This document shows, piece by piece, positions 18,527 to 27,598 of a DNA stretch of 64,000 nucleotides. The translations under genes were made by a program, and so were the position numbers. The notes under the pieces were generated by a model. That model was not told where the DNA came from. It did not search any database and saw only the letters and a program-made list of their open reading frames with translations. Positions within the stretch are counted from its first letter, which is position 1. Every line of letters starts with the position of its first letter. This DNA is from Magnetospirillum sp. ME-1 (lineage in GTDB: Bacteria > Pseudomonadota > Alphaproteobacteria > Rhodospirillales > Magnetospirillaceae): contig NZ_CP015848.1 of assembly GCF_002105535.1 (NCBI RefSeq), forward strand, positions 2,532,624 through 2,596,623, written 5' to 3'.

Positions 18527-19387
18527 TTACTTGCCGCCGCCCAGATTGTGGACGTAGACGGCCAGCATCTTGATGGTGCTCGCGTCCAGACGCTCGGACC
18601 AGGCCGGCATGGCGCCGTGCTTGGGCTTGGCGACCTGGGCGGCGATGGCGTCCTTGGTGCCCTTGTACAGCCAGATCTGGTTGTTCAGGGCAGGAGCGCC
18701 GAGGTCCTTGTTGCCGGCGCCGTCCTCGGCGTGGCAAGCCGCGCAGTTCTCGGCATAGACGGTCTCGCCCGCCGAGCCCTTGGCCGGAGCCTTGGAGGCC
18801 AGCGACACGACGTAGTCGGAAACGGCGGCGATCTGCTCGGGCTTGAGCAGGCCGTCGGCGCCGAACTTCGGCATCTCGCTCTGGCGCGAGTTGGCGTTGG
18901 TGTTACGGACACCGAACTTGATGGTCTGCTCGATGTCGGCCAGCGCACCGCCCCACAGCCATTCGTCGTCGGCCAGGCTGGGATAGCCGAAGGCGCCGAC
19001 GCCGCCCACACCGTGGCAAGGAGCGCAGTTCTCGTTGAACGCGATCTTGCCGCCGGCCATGGCATAGCGCAGCAGGTCCTTGTCCTTCTCGATGGCGGCC
19101 ACGTCGGACGCCTCGATCTTGGACAGCCAGGCCGAACGGGCCTTCTTCTGGGCGGCCAGCTCGTTGTCCAGCTCCCCGCGGGACGAATAGCCCAGGCTGC
19201 CCTTGGTGTAACCGTTGACCAGCGGCCACGCCGGGTACGCGACCCAGTAGCCGATGGCCCACAGGACGGTGGCCCAGAAAACGTAGACCCACCACTTCGG
19301 CAGAGGAGTATTCAGCTCCTTGATGCCGTCCCACTCGTGACCGGTAGTGTTCTGACCGGACACCGAGTCCTTTTCAATGGTCGCCAT
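18527..19387 (-). CDS. ccoP: cbb3 cytochrome oxidase subunit III (diheme CcoP)
   Basis: A 286-residue membrane-anchored diheme cytochrome c. An N-terminal transmembrane helix (about 31-52, KWWVYVFWATVLWAIGYWVAYP is within 20-plus residues and is summarised) follows the conserved HEWDGIKELNTPLP motif. Heme c motifs are C121-x2-C124-H125 and C215-x2-C218-H219. CcoP passes electrons from soluble cytochrome c to CcoO and CcoN. It follows ccoQ after 2 bases and has a GAGGAGCGC site overlapping the ccoQ end. Confidence 0.96.
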   Translation of the reverse strand: MATIEKDSVSGQNTTGHEWDGIKELNTPLPKWWVYVFWATVLWAIGYWVAYPAWPLVNGYTKGSLGYSSRGELDNELAAQKKARSAWLSKIEASDVAAIEKDKDLLRYAMAGGKIAFNENCAPCHGVGGVGAFGYPSLADDEWLWGGALADIEQTIKFGVRNTNANSRQSEMPKFGADGLLKPEQIAAVSDYVVSLASKAPAKGSAGETVYAENCAACHAEDGAGNKDLGAPALNNQIWLYKGTKDAIAAQVAKPKHGAMPAWSERLDASTIKMLAVYVHNLGGGK

Positions 19388-19389
19388 TG

Positions 19390-19551
19390 TTAGCGCTCCT
19401 CATTGTCGTCCCTCAGCGGGATGTTTCCGTAGTCTTCCAGCCGCGACTTGTTCTTGGGCCAGTAGGCATAGAAAACGACCCCGGTGAAGATCATCATCAC
19501 CCACAGAACCCAGAAGGGCCGGAGTACACTGTCGACGAAGGCGACGAACAT
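19390..19551 (-). CDS. ccoQ: cbb3 cytochrome oxidase subunit IV CcoQ
   Basis: A 53-residue protein, MFVAFVDSVLRPFWVLWVMM and on to a C-terminus rich in charged residues (LRDDNEER). One transmembrane helix (about 9-30) is followed by FYAYWPKNKSRLEDYGNIPL, the CcoQ/FixQ signature. The subunit stabilises the CcoNOP core. ATG at 19551 has AAAGGAGTACGGAGT directly upstream. It sits between ccoO and ccoP, as in all ccoNOQP operons, and was found by direct reading because it is very short. Confidence 0.92.
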   Translation of the reverse strand: MFVAFVDSVLRPFWVLWVMMIFTGVVFYAYWPKNKSRLEDYGNIPLRDDNEER

Positions 19552-19566
19552 ACTCCGTACTCCTTT

Positions 19567-20289
19567 CTAGCGGCGGATCGCTTCGGGCTTCACGGTCGAG
19601 AAGTCGACCATGGTTCCCAGCACCTGCAGATAGGCGACCAAGGCATCCATTTCGGTGACCTTGGCATTGCCCGACGCCGAGCCGATATGGGCCTTGGGAT
19701 AGCTGGCGGCGACGGCCGGCTTGGCAGCCGGATCACCGAACACCTGCTCTTCCAGGTCCTTCTTGGCATTGGCGATCTGCGCATCCGTGTAGGGCACGCC
19801 AACAACACGCAGGGCCTTCATGTTGGCCTGGATGTCGGAGTAGTCCAGCGGACGCAGCAGGTGCTTGTAGCCCGGCATGATGGATCCGGGGACCACGTCA
19901 CGCGGGTTGACGAGGTGACGGACCTGCCAGTCGTCGGTGTACTTGCCACCCACGCGGGCCAGATCGGGACCGGTACGCTTCGAGCCCCACTGGAAGGGGT
20001 GATCGTACTTGGACTCGGCCGCGAGGCTGTAGTGGCCATAGCGTTCGACCTCGTCCTTGAACGGACGGATCATCTGGCTGTGGCAGTTGTAGCAGCCTTC
20101 GCGGATGTAGATGTCGCGGCCCTTCTGCTCCAGCGGAGAATAGGGACGCACACCGTCCACCTTCTCGATCGTCGATTCGATCGAGAACAGCGGCACGACT
20201 TCCACCAGGCCACCGACGACGATCGTGAGAAGGATGCCGACGGCCAGGAAGAAGATGTTGGTTTCGAGCTTAGCGTGATGCTTGAACAT
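19567..20289 (-). CDS. ccoO: cbb3 cytochrome oxidase subunit II (monoheme CcoO)
   Basis: A 240-residue membrane-anchored monoheme cytochrome c. N-terminal transmembrane helix about 11-33 ([20 protein letters not shown]), heme motif C66-YN-C69-H70, then [14 protein letters not shown], typical of CcoO. The axial Met is likely in [11 protein letters not shown]. It relays electrons from CcoP to the CcoN binuclear centre. It is 12 bases after ccoN and shares its transcript. Confidence 0.96.
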   Translation of the reverse strand: MFKHHAKLETNIFFLAVGILLTIVVGGLVEVVPLFSIESTIEKVDGVRPYSPLEQKGRDIYIREGCYNCHSQMIRPFKDEVERYGHYSLAAESKYDHPFQWGSKRTGPDLARVGGKYTDDWQVRHLVNPRDVVPGSIMPGYKHLLRPLDYSDIQANMKALRVVGVPYTDAQIANAKKDLEEQVFGDPAAKPAVAASYPKAHIGSASGNAKVTEMDALVAYLQVLGTMVDFSTVKPEAIRR

Positions 20290-20301
20290 GGGTCGGTCTC
20301 C

Positions 20302-21753
20302 TTAGCGCGCCGCGCCAGCTGCGGGAGCCATGGCCTCATCCGCGACATCGCCCTTGATGGTCTTCCACACGTTGTAGACCATCACCAGCGAGCCGAGGAC
20401 GAAGAGGAAGCCGCCCAGAGCACGGATCATGTAGTACGGACGCATGGCCTCGACAGTCTCGATGAACGAGTACTGCAGGAAGCCCAGGCTGTCGTACGCG
20501 CGCCACATGAGGCCCTGCATGATGCCGGAGATCCACATGGCAGTGATGTAGAAGACGATACCCACGGTGGCGATCCAGAAGTGAACGCCCACCAGCTTCA
20601 GCGAGTACAGCTCCTTGCGGCCCCACAGCTTGGGAACCAGGTAGTACAGAGCGCCGAAGGAGACGAAGGCCACCCAGCCCAGAGCACCGGAGTGCACGTG
20701 GCCGATACCCCAGTCGGTGTAGTGCGACAGCGAGTTCACCGCCTTGATCGACATCATCGGACCTTCGAAGGTCGACATGCCGTAGAACGCCACCGACGAG
20801 ACCAGGAAGCGCATGACCGGGTCGGTCCGGAGCTTGTCCCAGGCGCCCGAGAGCGTCATCAGGCCGTTGATCATGCCACCCCAGGACGGCATCCACAGCA
20901 TCACCGAGAAGGTCATGCCCAGCGTCTGCGCCCAATCCGGCAGAGCGGTGTAGTGCAGGTGGTGCGGACCGGCCCAGATGTACAGGAAGATCAGCGCCCA
21001 GAAGTGCACGATGGACAGACGGTAGGAGTACACCGGACGCTCGGCCCGCTTCGGCACGAAGTAGTACATGATGCCGAGGAAGCCGGCGGTCAGGAAGAAG
21101 CCCACCGCGTTGTGGCCGTACCACCACTGGGTCATGGCGTTCTGCACGCCGCCGAAGATGTTGTACGACTTCATCCAGCTGCCGCCGAAGAAGGCGGCCG
21201 GCACCGCGATGTTGTTGCCCAGATGGAGCATCGCGATGGTCAGGATCATGGCGAAGAAGAACCAGTTGGCCACATAGATGTGGGGTTCCTTACGCTTCAT
21301 GATGGTGCCGGCGAAGGCGATCAGGTAGGCCACCCAGATGACGGTGAGCCACAGATCGATCCACCATTCCGGCTCCGCGTATTCCTGGCCCTGGCTGTAG
21401 CCCAGCACGTAGGTCAGAGCGGCGACGACGATCAGCGCCTGGAAGTTCCAGAAGATGAAGCCGCCCAGGCCGTTACCGCCGAACAGGCTGGCGCGGCTGG
21501 TGCGCTGCACGATGTACAGCGACGTGGAGAAAAGAACGTTGCCGCCGAACGCGAAGATCACAGCGGAGGTGTGAACGGGACGCAGGCGCCCGAACGAAGT
21601 CCACTCGAGATCGAGGTTCAGAACGGGAAAGGCCAACTGCAGGGCGATGAAGTCGCCCGCCAGGAAGCCCACGACGCCCCAGAAAATCGCGGCGATCGTG
21701 AACTTCTTGATCACGTCTTCGCAATAGGGCGTGGCTTCGGTGTTGATGCTCAT
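20302..21753 (-). CDS. ccoN: cbb3 cytochrome oxidase subunit I CcoN
   Basis: A 483-residue heme-copper oxidase subunit with about 12 transmembrane helices; it reduces O2 with high affinity and pumps protons. Heme and copper ligands are visible in [48 protein letters not shown] (the His-His pair for CuB) and [17 protein letters not shown] at 21753 has AGGAG seven bases upstream (ACAGGAGTTCGGC); a longer frame to 21810 was rejected. It leads the ccoNOQP operon under an Fnr box, consistent with expression under low oxygen, the state in which magnetosomes form. Confidence 0.97.
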   Translation of the reverse strand: MSINTEATPYCEDVIKKFTIAAIFWGVVGFLAGDFIALQLAFPVLNLDLEWTSFGRLRPVHTSAVIFAFGGNVLFSTSLYIVQRTSRASLFGGNGLGGFIFWNFQALIVVAALTYVLGYSQGQEYAEPEWWIDLWLTVIWVAYLIAFAGTIMKRKEPHIYVANWFFFAMILTIAMLHLGNNIAVPAAFFGGSWMKSYNIFGGVQNAMTQWWYGHNAVGFFLTAGFLGIMYYFVPKRAERPVYSYRLSIVHFWALIFLYIWAGPHHLHYTALPDWAQTLGMTFSVMLWMPSWGGMINGLMTLSGAWDKLRTDPVMRFLVSSVAFYGMSTFEGPMMSIKAVNSLSHYTDWGIGHVHSGALGWVAFVSFGALYYLVPKLWGRKELYSLKLVGVHFWIATVGIVFYITAMWISGIMQGLMWRAYDSLGFLQYSFIETVEAMRPYYMIRALGGFLFVLGSLVMVYNVWKTIKGDVADEAMAPAAGAAR

Positions 21754-21870
21754 GCCGAACTCCTGTTTCGACCGGAAAAGGGTCCACCTGAAGCATCCGG
21801 CCGGATCCATGGCGACACCATGCCCCCGGGGCCGATGGCGGCCGGGTGGTTCTTTGCTTCAAGTGTGGGC

Positions 21871-21912
21871 ACTATGACGAGCGAGCGGAGAGCCGCCATT
21901 GATATATATCAA
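21871..21912 (-). promoter_or_regulatory. Fnr box and class II promoter of ccoN
   Basis: TTGATATATATCAA (21899-21912) is a perfect match to the Fnr/FixK consensus TTGAT-N4-ATCAA. On the minus strand CATAGT (21876-21871) resembles a -10 and would place the transcription start near 21864, exactly 41.5 bases from the centre of the box, the class II activator geometry. The leader would be about 110 bases. The site also lies 67 bases before the plus-strand methyltransferase gene and could affect it. Confidence 0.8.
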
Positions 21913-21978
21913 AGTATGAGGATTTTTAGGCGTTTCAGGCCCTTGGCGGGAACGATTCCCGGACGTAGAGTGCGCCCC

Positions 21979-23184
21979 ATGACACAGAATCATCCCGACA
22001 CGCCCGCCGCCCGCCCCGTGATCCGCCTGGCCAAGGGGCGCTCCAAGCGCCTTCGCGCCGGCCATCCCTGGGTCTTTTCCAACGAGATCGAGATGGATCC
22101 CGCGGCCAAGGCGCTGCCGCCGGGCTCTCTGGTTACCCTTATGGATGCGGGCGACGAGCGCCTGGGAGTGGCCACCTTCAATCCCCATTCGCTGATCGCC
22201 GCGCGCGTGCTGTCGCGCCGCGCCGCCGACACGGTGGACGCCGATTTCCTGGCCCAGCGCCTGCGTGCCGCCATGGCCTTGCGCGACACGCTGTTTTCCA
22301 CCCCCCATTACCGCCTGATCCATTCCGAGGCCGACCGGCTGCCCGGCCTGATCGTCGACCGCTATGGCGACGTGCTGGCGGTGCAGACCAACACGGCGGG
22401 CATGGAGCGGTTGCTGCCCGTGCTGCTCGACGCCCTGAAACTGGTGCTGAACCCCCGCGCCGTGGTGCTGGTCAACGACAGCCCGGTGCGCAAGCTGGAA
22501 GGCCTGGAGCAGCATCACGAAATCGTCCTCGGCCAGTTGGACGGCCCGGTGGAGCTGGTGGAGAACGGCTGCCGCTTCGTGGCCGATCTGACCGGCGGCC
22601 AGAAGACCGGCTGGTTCTTCGACCAGCGCGACAACCGCGCCTTCGTGGCGCGGCTGGCCCGGGGGCGCCGGGTTCTGGACGTCTATACCTATGCCGGCGG
22701 CTTCGCGGTGCAGGCCGCCATGGCCGGAGCGGCGGAGACCTGGGCGGTGGACCGGTCCGAGCATTCCCTGGCCCTGGCCGACCGGGCGGCGGAGATGAAC
22801 AACGTCGCCGTGCGCACATTCCGGGCCGAAGCCTTCGCCGAGATGGAACGCCTGGCCCTGGCGGGCGAGCGTTTCGGCGTGGTGGTCGCCGACCCGCCGG
22901 CCTTCGTCAAGTCCAGGAAGGATCTGGGCGCCGGCGCCAAGGGCTATCGCAAGATGGCCCGTCTGGCCGCCGCCCTGGTGGAGCCCGGCGGCGTCCTGCT
23001 GTGCGCGTCGTGCTCGCACCACATGCCGGCCGACACCTTCGCCGAGGAGGTGGGCCACGGCCTGCACCTGGCTGGACGCTCGGGGCGCATCCTCCGAAGC
23101 GCCGGCGCCGCCCCCGACCATCCGGTCCATCCCTGGCTGCCGGAAAGCGCCTATCTCAAGGCCCTGGTCTTCCAGCTCGATTGA
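21979..23184 (+). CDS. RlmI-like class I rRNA (cytosine-C5) methyltransferase
   Basis: A 401-residue protein. N-terminal PUA-like domain (about 15-95, VIRLAKGRSKRLRAGHPWVFSN is its opening, given here in part) and a central EEHE/RlmI domain with RLPGLIVDRYGDVLAVQ; the SAM-binding fold starts RVLDVYTYAGGFAVQAA and the catalytic region is VVADPPAFVKSRKDL. E. coli RlmI methylates C1962 of 23S rRNA. ATG at 21979 fits the family start. The long frame that continues upstream across the cco genes is antisense and not real. It is divergent from ccoN with an Fnr box between them. Confidence 0.92.
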   Translation: MTQNHPDTPAARPVIRLAKGRSKRLRAGHPWVFSNEIEMDPAAKALPPGSLVTLMDAGDERLGVATFNPHSLIAARVLSRRAADTVDADFLAQRLRAAMALRDTLFSTPHYRLIHSEADRLPGLIVDRYGDVLAVQTNTAGMERLLPVLLDALKLVLNPRAVVLVNDSPVRKLEGLEQHHEIVLGQLDGPVELVENGCRFVADLTGGQKTGWFFDQRDNRAFVARLARGRRVLDVYTYAGGFAVQAAMAGAAETWAVDRSEHSLALADRAAEMNNVAVRTFRAEAFAEMERLALAGERFGVVVADPPAFVKSRKDLGAGAKGYRKMARLAAALVEPGGVLLCASCSHHMPADTFAEEVGHGLHLAGRSGRILRSAGAAPDHPVHPWLPESAYLKALVFQLD

Positions 23185-23466
23185 TTTCCAGCGACACAAA
23201 GCAAATATCGCTACAGACCTAACCTTTAGGCATACAGTAACCGTATCAATCGAAATCAACCGGGATTGAGGCTGTTTGGAGGTCCTTGCCTGGGGCGCGG
23301 CAACAGAGTTACCTCCAAACGGTTGTCAAATAGATAGAGTTTGAATCCGGGTTTGTGTGTGTTTAGCCAACTTGTTGGTTTTTCTATTATTTAGAGCGCT
23401 GTTTCCCTCTTGCGTTTGTAAAATTACTAGAGCAAGTATTGGGCGCTTCATGGATCAGAGGGAAAC
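23185..23466 (+). other. AT-rich structured intergenic region
   Basis: This 282-base gap is clearly lower in GC than its surroundings. It contains a perfect 10-bp inverted repeat, GTTTGGAGGT (23274-23283) and ACCTCCAAAC (23311-23320), whose 27-base loop has an inner TTGCC/GGCAA stem, and downstream a small hairpin CCAACTTGTTGG (23367-23378) followed by TTTTTC, resembling a weak terminator. It may be a small RNA, a regulatory leader of the XRE gene, or both. I see no convincing ORF; an ATG at 23450 opens only a short out-of-frame reading. Confidence 0.45.
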
Positions 23467-23928
23467 ATGCCGCGCAGAAAGGCAAATCGGGGTCGTACAC
23501 CAGCCGGGGCACCCAATCCGATTGATGTCCATGTCGGCTCACGCATGCGCCTGCGCCGGACGTTACTGGGACTGAGCCAGGAAAAGCTTGGCGAGTTGAT
23601 CGGACTTACCTTCCAGCAGGTGCAGAAATACGAACGCGGCGCCAACCGGATCAGCTGTTCGCGCCTGTTCGATTTGTCCCGCTCCCTGGAAGTGCCGATT
23701 TCCTACTTCTTCGACGACATGGCCGAGGAGACCAAGGGCCTGTCGCCGGTGCAGATGGTGCGCGAGCCCCCCAAGGAGGAGCCGCCGGCCGCCGAGGCCG
23801 ATCCCCGCCTGCGCCGCGAGACCCTGGAACTGGTGCGCAATTACTACAGCATCACCGATCCCGATGTGCGGCGCCGGATCTACGACCTGGCCAAGGCCCT
23901 GTCGGACCGCGGCGGCGACGAGGAATAA
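23467..23928 (+). CDS. XRE family helix-turn-helix regulator (PraR-like)
   Basis: A 153-residue protein. NPIDVHVGSRMRLRRTLLGL then SQEKLGELIGLTFQQVQKYERGANRI (residues ~17-62) forms the HTH_3 domain, followed by SRLFDLSRSLEVPISYFFDD. This arrangement is typical of a regulator widespread in alphaproteobacteria, including PraR of rhizobia, involved in quorum sensing and surface-associated growth. The C-terminal half is Pro/Glu-rich linker plus a conserved tail, RRRIYDLAKALSD. It has an unusually long structured, AT-rich upstream region, consistent with complex control. It converges with the HPP gene, only four bases away. Confidence 0.88.
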   Translation: MPRRKANRGRTPAGAPNPIDVHVGSRMRLRRTLLGLSQEKLGELIGLTFQQVQKYERGANRISCSRLFDLSRSLEVPISYFFDDMAEETKGLSPVQMVREPPKEEPPAAEADPRLRRETLELVRNYYSITDPDVRRRIYDLAKALSDRGGDEE

Positions 23929-23932
23929 TCCC

Positions 23933-24442
23933 CTACTCTCCCGCTGGCGGATGCACCGGCAGCGGGTAGACGGCCCGGGGCGGCAGGCGGTGAATCAGCA
24001 CCGCCACCGCCACCAGGGTCAGCGCTCCGACCAGCACCGGCATGAACAGGAAGCTCCAGCCGGGATGGGTCATCATGACCACCAGCGGGTCGGCCCCCGC
24101 CGGCGGATGGGTCAGGCGCAGCCCGGCCAGCACCACCATCACCACCGCCACCGACAGGACCATGCTGATCCAGCCGCCCGGCAGGAAATGATCGAACAGC
24201 AGCCCGATGACGGTGGCGATCAGATGGCTGCCGATCACGCTGGACGGCTGCGACAGGGGCGAGTCCGGCATGCCGAACACCAGCACCGCCGACGCCCCCA
24301 GCGGCGCCGCCAGCATGGGTGCCCCGCTCACGTGATCGAGCATCGCCACCGTACCGAGCGCCAGCACGACACCCAGCCCGGCCTTGGTCCAGGACGGCAG
24401 GCACTGACGCGATTGGTGACGATGGATGAAGCGACGGGGCAT
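23933..24442 (-). CDS. HPP family membrane protein
   Basis: A 169-residue protein with four to five transmembrane helices. The THPPAGADPLVVMM segment carries the His-Pro-Pro motif that names the family, and GAPMLAAPLGASAVLVFG is the other conserved stretch. Some HPP proteins act as nitrite transporters in chloroplasts and cyanobacteria; bacterial members are mostly uncharacterised. It is divergent from the NCS2 permease gene (115-base gap) and abuts the XRE gene end to end, so the two transcripts probably overlap. Confidence 0.85.
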   Translation of the reverse strand: MPRRFIHRHQSRQCLPSWTKAGLGVVLALGTVAMLDHVSGAPMLAAPLGASAVLVFGMPDSPLSQPSSVIGSHLIATVIGLLFDHFLPGGWISMVLSVAVVMVVLAGLRLTHPPAGADPLVVMMTHPGWSFLFMPVLVGALTLVAVAVLIHRLPPRAVYPLPVHPPAGE

Positions 24443-24557
24443 GGGGGCTCCTCACGATAGCCTCGACAAAGCGGGGGAAAAATACATCTTTGTGCCCGCG
24501 GCCTTCCATGATGAGGGTCAAGGGTGCTGTCGATTCCATGCATGGGAGAGTTGAGGG

Positions 24558-25856
24558 ATGCTCGAACGCCTGTTTCGCCTGTCCGAGCACCGGACCGATC
24601 CGCGCACCGAAATGGTGGCCGGGGCCACCACCTTCCTGACCATGGCCTACATCATCTTCGTCAATCCGGCCATGCTGGCGGAAACGGGAATGGACAAGGG
24701 CGCGGTGTTCGTCGCCACCTGTCTGGCCGCCGCCCTGGGCAGCGCCGCCATGGGTTTGCTGGCCAATTACCCCATCGCGCTGGCGCCCGGCATGGGGCTC
24801 AACGCCTATTTCACCTATGGCGTGGTGATCGGCATGGGGGTGCCCTGGCCGGTGGCCCTGGGGGCGGTGTTCGTCTCCGGCGTGCTGTTCCTGATCCTGG
24901 CGGTCACCCGTGTGCGCGAAGCCATCATCAACGCCGTACCGCAATCCCTGAAGCTGGCCATCTCGGCCGGTATCGGCCTGTTCCTCAGCCTGATCGCGTT
25001 CGAGAACGCCGGGCTGATCGAGGGCCACAAGGCCACCCTGATCACGCTCGGCCATCTCAACCGGCCCGAGCCGCTGCTGGCGGCGGCCGGTTTCGTGGCC
25101 ATGGTCGGCCTGGAGGCCCGCCGGGTGCCGGGTGCCATCATGATCGGCATCCTGGGCACGGCGGCGGCAGGCATGGTCCTGGGCGTCACGCCGTTCGGCG
25201 GCATCGCCGCGCTTCCCCCCTCCATCGCCCCCACTTTCCTGAAGATGGATGTGGCGGGCGCGCTGAACCTGGGGCTGGTGACCATCGTCTTCGCCCTGCT
25301 GTTCGTGGACCTGTTCGACAATGCCGGCACCCTGATCGGTCTGGCCCACCGGGCCGGCATGCTGGACGAGAGGGGCCGCCTGCCCCGCCTGGGCCGCGCC
25401 CTGGTCGCCGATTCGCTGGCCGCCATGGCGGGGGGCGCATTGGGAACCTCGACCACCACCAGCTACATCGAAAGCGCGTCGGGCATCAATGCCGGCGGGC
25501 GCACCGGGCTGGCGGCGGTGGTGACGGGCCTGCTGTTCGTCGCCGCCCTGTTCCTCGCCCCCCTGGCGGCGGCCATTCCGGCTTATGCCACCGCGCCCGC
25601 TTTGCTGTTCGTCGCCTGCCTGATGGCACGCGCCCTGGCCGACATCGCCTGGGACGACGTCACCGAGGCGGTGCCCGCCCTGGTCACCGCCATCGCCATG
25701 CCCTTCACCTTCTCCATCGCCCACGGCATCGCGTTCGGCTTCATCACCTATGCGGCGGTCAAGCTGCTGGGCGGCAGGGCGCGCGACGTCGGCCCGGCGG
25801 TCTGGGCGCTGGCCGCGGCCTTCGTGCTGAAATTCGTGTTGCTGGGGAGCGTTTAG
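24558..25856 (+). CDS. NCS2 family purine (adenine/guanine/hypoxanthine) permease
   Basis: A 432-residue inner-membrane proton symporter of the AzgA/PbuG subfamily. Signatures: TEMVAGATTFLTMAYIIFVN, the NPIALAPGMG-like stretch YPIALAPGMGLNAYF, TLFVDLFDNAGTL-like LLFVDLFDNAGTLIG and GTSTTTSYIESASGINAGGR. These are the substrate-site motifs of the family; exact purine preference cannot be assigned. Standard length. Start ATG follows GAGAGTTGAGGG. I looked for a purine riboswitch in the 115-base leader and did not see one. Confidence 0.92.
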   Translation: MLERLFRLSEHRTDPRTEMVAGATTFLTMAYIIFVNPAMLAETGMDKGAVFVATCLAAALGSAAMGLLANYPIALAPGMGLNAYFTYGVVIGMGVPWPVALGAVFVSGVLFLILAVTRVREAIINAVPQSLKLAISAGIGLFLSLIAFENAGLIEGHKATLITLGHLNRPEPLLAAAGFVAMVGLEARRVPGAIMIGILGTAAAGMVLGVTPFGGIAALPPSIAPTFLKMDVAGALNLGLVTIVFALLFVDLFDNAGTLIGLAHRAGMLDERGRLPRLGRALVADSLAAMAGGALGTSTTTSYIESASGINAGGRTGLAAVVTGLLFVAALFLAPLAAAIPAYATAPALLFVACLMARALADIAWDDVTEAVPALVTAIAMPFTFSIAHGIAFGFITYAAVKLLGGRARDVGPAVWALAAAFVLKFVLLGSV

Positions 25857-25861
25857 GAAAC

Positions 25862-26004
25862 CCGCTACGCGGCCGGGCTATCGCACGGACCCATTCGGAG
25901 GCACAGCCTCCGAACCGCCAGAGTAATTATTCATAAAAAAACCGGAGGGTTGGGGAGGCTGAGCCTCCCCATTGGGGGACCGGGGGCAAACGCCTCCGGC
26001 GTAA
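25862..26004. repeat. multi-hairpin convergent repeat, copy 1
   Basis: The gap between convergent purine permease and argB contains CGGGCTATCGC, ACCCATTCGGAGG...CCTCCGAACC, TTATTCATAAA, GGAGGGTTGGGGAGGCTGAG and CCTCCCC in this order. The same order of blocks recurs at 31053-31165 and 34337-34455, also between convergent genes. It forms several GC hairpins flanking an AT-rich centre. The match to the other two copies is looser at the 5' end. Confidence 0.6.
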
Positions 26005-26009
26005 CCGCC

Positions 26010-26930
26010 TCAGCCCGCCTTGATCAGGGTGCCGACACCGTGGGGGGTGAACAGCTCCAGCAGGATGGCGTGGGGCACGCGGCCGTCGAGGATGACGGCG
26101 CCATCCACGCCCTGGCGCACGGCGTCCAGGCAGGTTTCCACCTTGGGGATCATACCGCCCGAGATGGTGCCGTCGGCGATATAGGCCTTGACCTGCGCCT
26201 CGGTCATTTCCGGGATCAGGTTGCCGGCCTTGTCCAGCACCCCGGCCACGTCGGTCAGCATCAACAGGCGCTTGGCGTTGGTGGCGCCGGCGATGGCGCC
26301 GGCCGCCGTGTCGGCGTTGATGTTGTAGGTCTCGCCCGCCCCGCCCATGCCCACGGGGGCGATCACCGGAATGGTGTCGGACTTCTTGAACTGGTCGAGG
26401 ATGTGAGGGTTGATTTCGGCGGGCTCGCCGACGAAGCCCAGGTCCAGCACCTTCTCGATGTTCGAATCCGGGTCCTTCTTGGTGCGGCGCAGCTTGCGCG
26501 CCCGGATCAGGTGGCCGTCCTTGCCCGACAGGCCGACCGCGAAGCCGCCGGCCTCGTTGATGGCCGAGACGATCTGCTTGTTGATCTTGCCGGCCAGGAT
26601 CATCTCCACCACCTCGACGGTGGCCTCGTCGGTGAAGCGCAGGCCGTCGACGCGGGGCGTCTGGATATCGAGGCGCTTCAGCATGGCGTCGATCTGCGGC
26701 CCGCCGCCGTGGACCACCACCGGATTGATGCCCACCTGCTTCAAGAGCACCACGTCACGGGCGAAGAGGCGCGCCAGGTCGTCGGATTCCATGGCGTGGC
26801 CGCCGAACTTGATGACCAACGTCTCGTCGCTGAACTGGCGCATGAAGGGCAGCGCCTCGGACAGGGTCTTGGCGCGGTCCAGCCAGGCCTTGCGGTCGTG
26901 CAGGATGTCGGCGGTCTTGTCGGTGCTCAT
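26010..26930 (-). CDS. argB: acetylglutamate kinase
   Basis: A 306-residue amino acid kinase that phosphorylates N-acetylglutamate, the second step of arginine synthesis. Motifs: VIKFGGHAM (phosphate-binding Lys/Gly), [17 protein letters not shown], the N-acetylglutamate site near [16 protein letters not shown], and [21 protein letters not shown] with TGAGTLI-like HGVGTLI at the end. The N-terminal extension of about 25 residues before the kinase core is typical of arginine-inhibited hexameric NAGKs, suggesting feedback inhibition. It is the last gene of the rpmH-engB run, 13 bases after engB. Confidence 0.96.
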   Translation of the reverse strand: MSTDKTADILHDRKAWLDRAKTLSEALPFMRQFSDETLVIKFGGHAMESDDLARLFARDVVLLKQVGINPVVVHGGGPQIDAMLKRLDIQTPRVDGLRFTDEATVEVVEMILAGKINKQIVSAINEAGGFAVGLSGKDGHLIRARKLRRTKKDPDSNIEKVLDLGFVGEPAEINPHILDQFKKSDTIPVIAPVGMGGAGETYNINADTAAGAIAGATNAKRLLMLTDVAGVLDKAGNLIPEMTEAQVKAYIADGTISGGMIPKVETCLDAVRQGVDGAVILDGRVPHAILLELFTPHGVGTLIKAG

Positions 26931-26943
26931 GGCAACACGCTCC

Positions 26944-27594
26944 TCAGGCGAGAGAGGCCAGCTCGGCGCGCAGCTCGGGGATGCCGGTCCCCTTTTCCGA
27001 ACTGGTGACGATCAGGGTGGGGTGGGCGGCGACGCGGGACTTGATCTCGTCGAGGGTGCGGGCCTGGACGGATTCCAGCTCGGCGGCCTTCAGCTTGTCG
27101 GCCTTGGTCAGCACCACCTGGTAGATCACGGCGGCCTTGTCCAGCATCTTCATCATGTCGCGGTCGCTGTCCTTCAGGCCATGGCGGGAATCCACCAGCA
27201 CCATGGTCCGGCGCAGCACCGAGCGGCCCTTGAGGAAGCCGTTGACCAGCCGGGTCCACTTCTCCACCACCCCCTTGGGGGCCTGGGCGAAGCCGTAGCC
27301 CGGCATGTCCACCAGCACCAGCCGTCCGCCCAGATTGAAGAAGTTCAGCTCCTGGGTGCGGCCCGGCGTGTTGGAGGTCCGCGCCAGGGTGTTGCGCCCC
27401 GTCAGCGCGTTGATCAGCGACGACTTGCCCACGTTGGAACGCCCGGCGAAGGCCACCTCGGTCAGGCTGGCGTCCGGCAGGTGGTCCAGGCCGGACGCGC
27501 CCTGCATGAAGGTGCATTCGCGCGCGAACAGAAGACGGCCGGCTTCAAGGAAGCCGGCCTTCTCCGCATCGTCGCTGGTGATGGAGTCGCTCAG
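26944..27594 (-). CDS. engB: ribosome biogenesis GTPase EngB (YihA/YsxC)
   Basis: A TrmE-Era-EngA-EngB family GTPase needed for large-subunit assembly. G motifs: GRSNVGKSS (P-loop), [14 protein letters not shown] (switch I/G2), DMPGYGFA (G3), TKADK (G4) and SSEKG (G5). The first ATG (27507) would give 187 residues and cut off LLFARECTF, which is conserved in the family. The frame is open upstream to a CTG at 27594 which has GGAG seven bases before it, four bases after the yidC stop; this gives 216 residues, the normal length. No ATG, GTG or TTG exists in that upstream stretch. The CTG start is an inference. Confidence 0.85.
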   Translation of the reverse strand: MSDSITSDDAEKAGFLEAGRLLFARECTFMQGASGLDHLPDASLTEVAFAGRSNVGKSSLINALTGRNTLARTSNTPGRTQELNFFNLGGRLVLVDMPGYGFAQAPKGVVEKWTRLVNGFLKGRSVLRRTMVLVDSRHGLKDSDRDMMKMLDKAAVIYQVVLTKADKLKAAELESVQARTLDEIKSRVAAHPTLIVTSSEKGTGIPELRAELASLA

Positions 27595-27598
27595 GGCT

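Noticed and set aside
19387-23184. A 1265-codon plus-strand open frame running across the cco operon into the methyltransferase gene
   Set aside because: The first two thirds are antisense to ccoO, ccoN and others and have no family likeness; only the last 401 codons, from ATG 21979, are a real gene.
24443-24557. Purine riboswitch upstream of the NCS2 permease
   Set aside because: No conserved three-way-junction pattern was recognisable in the 115 bases.
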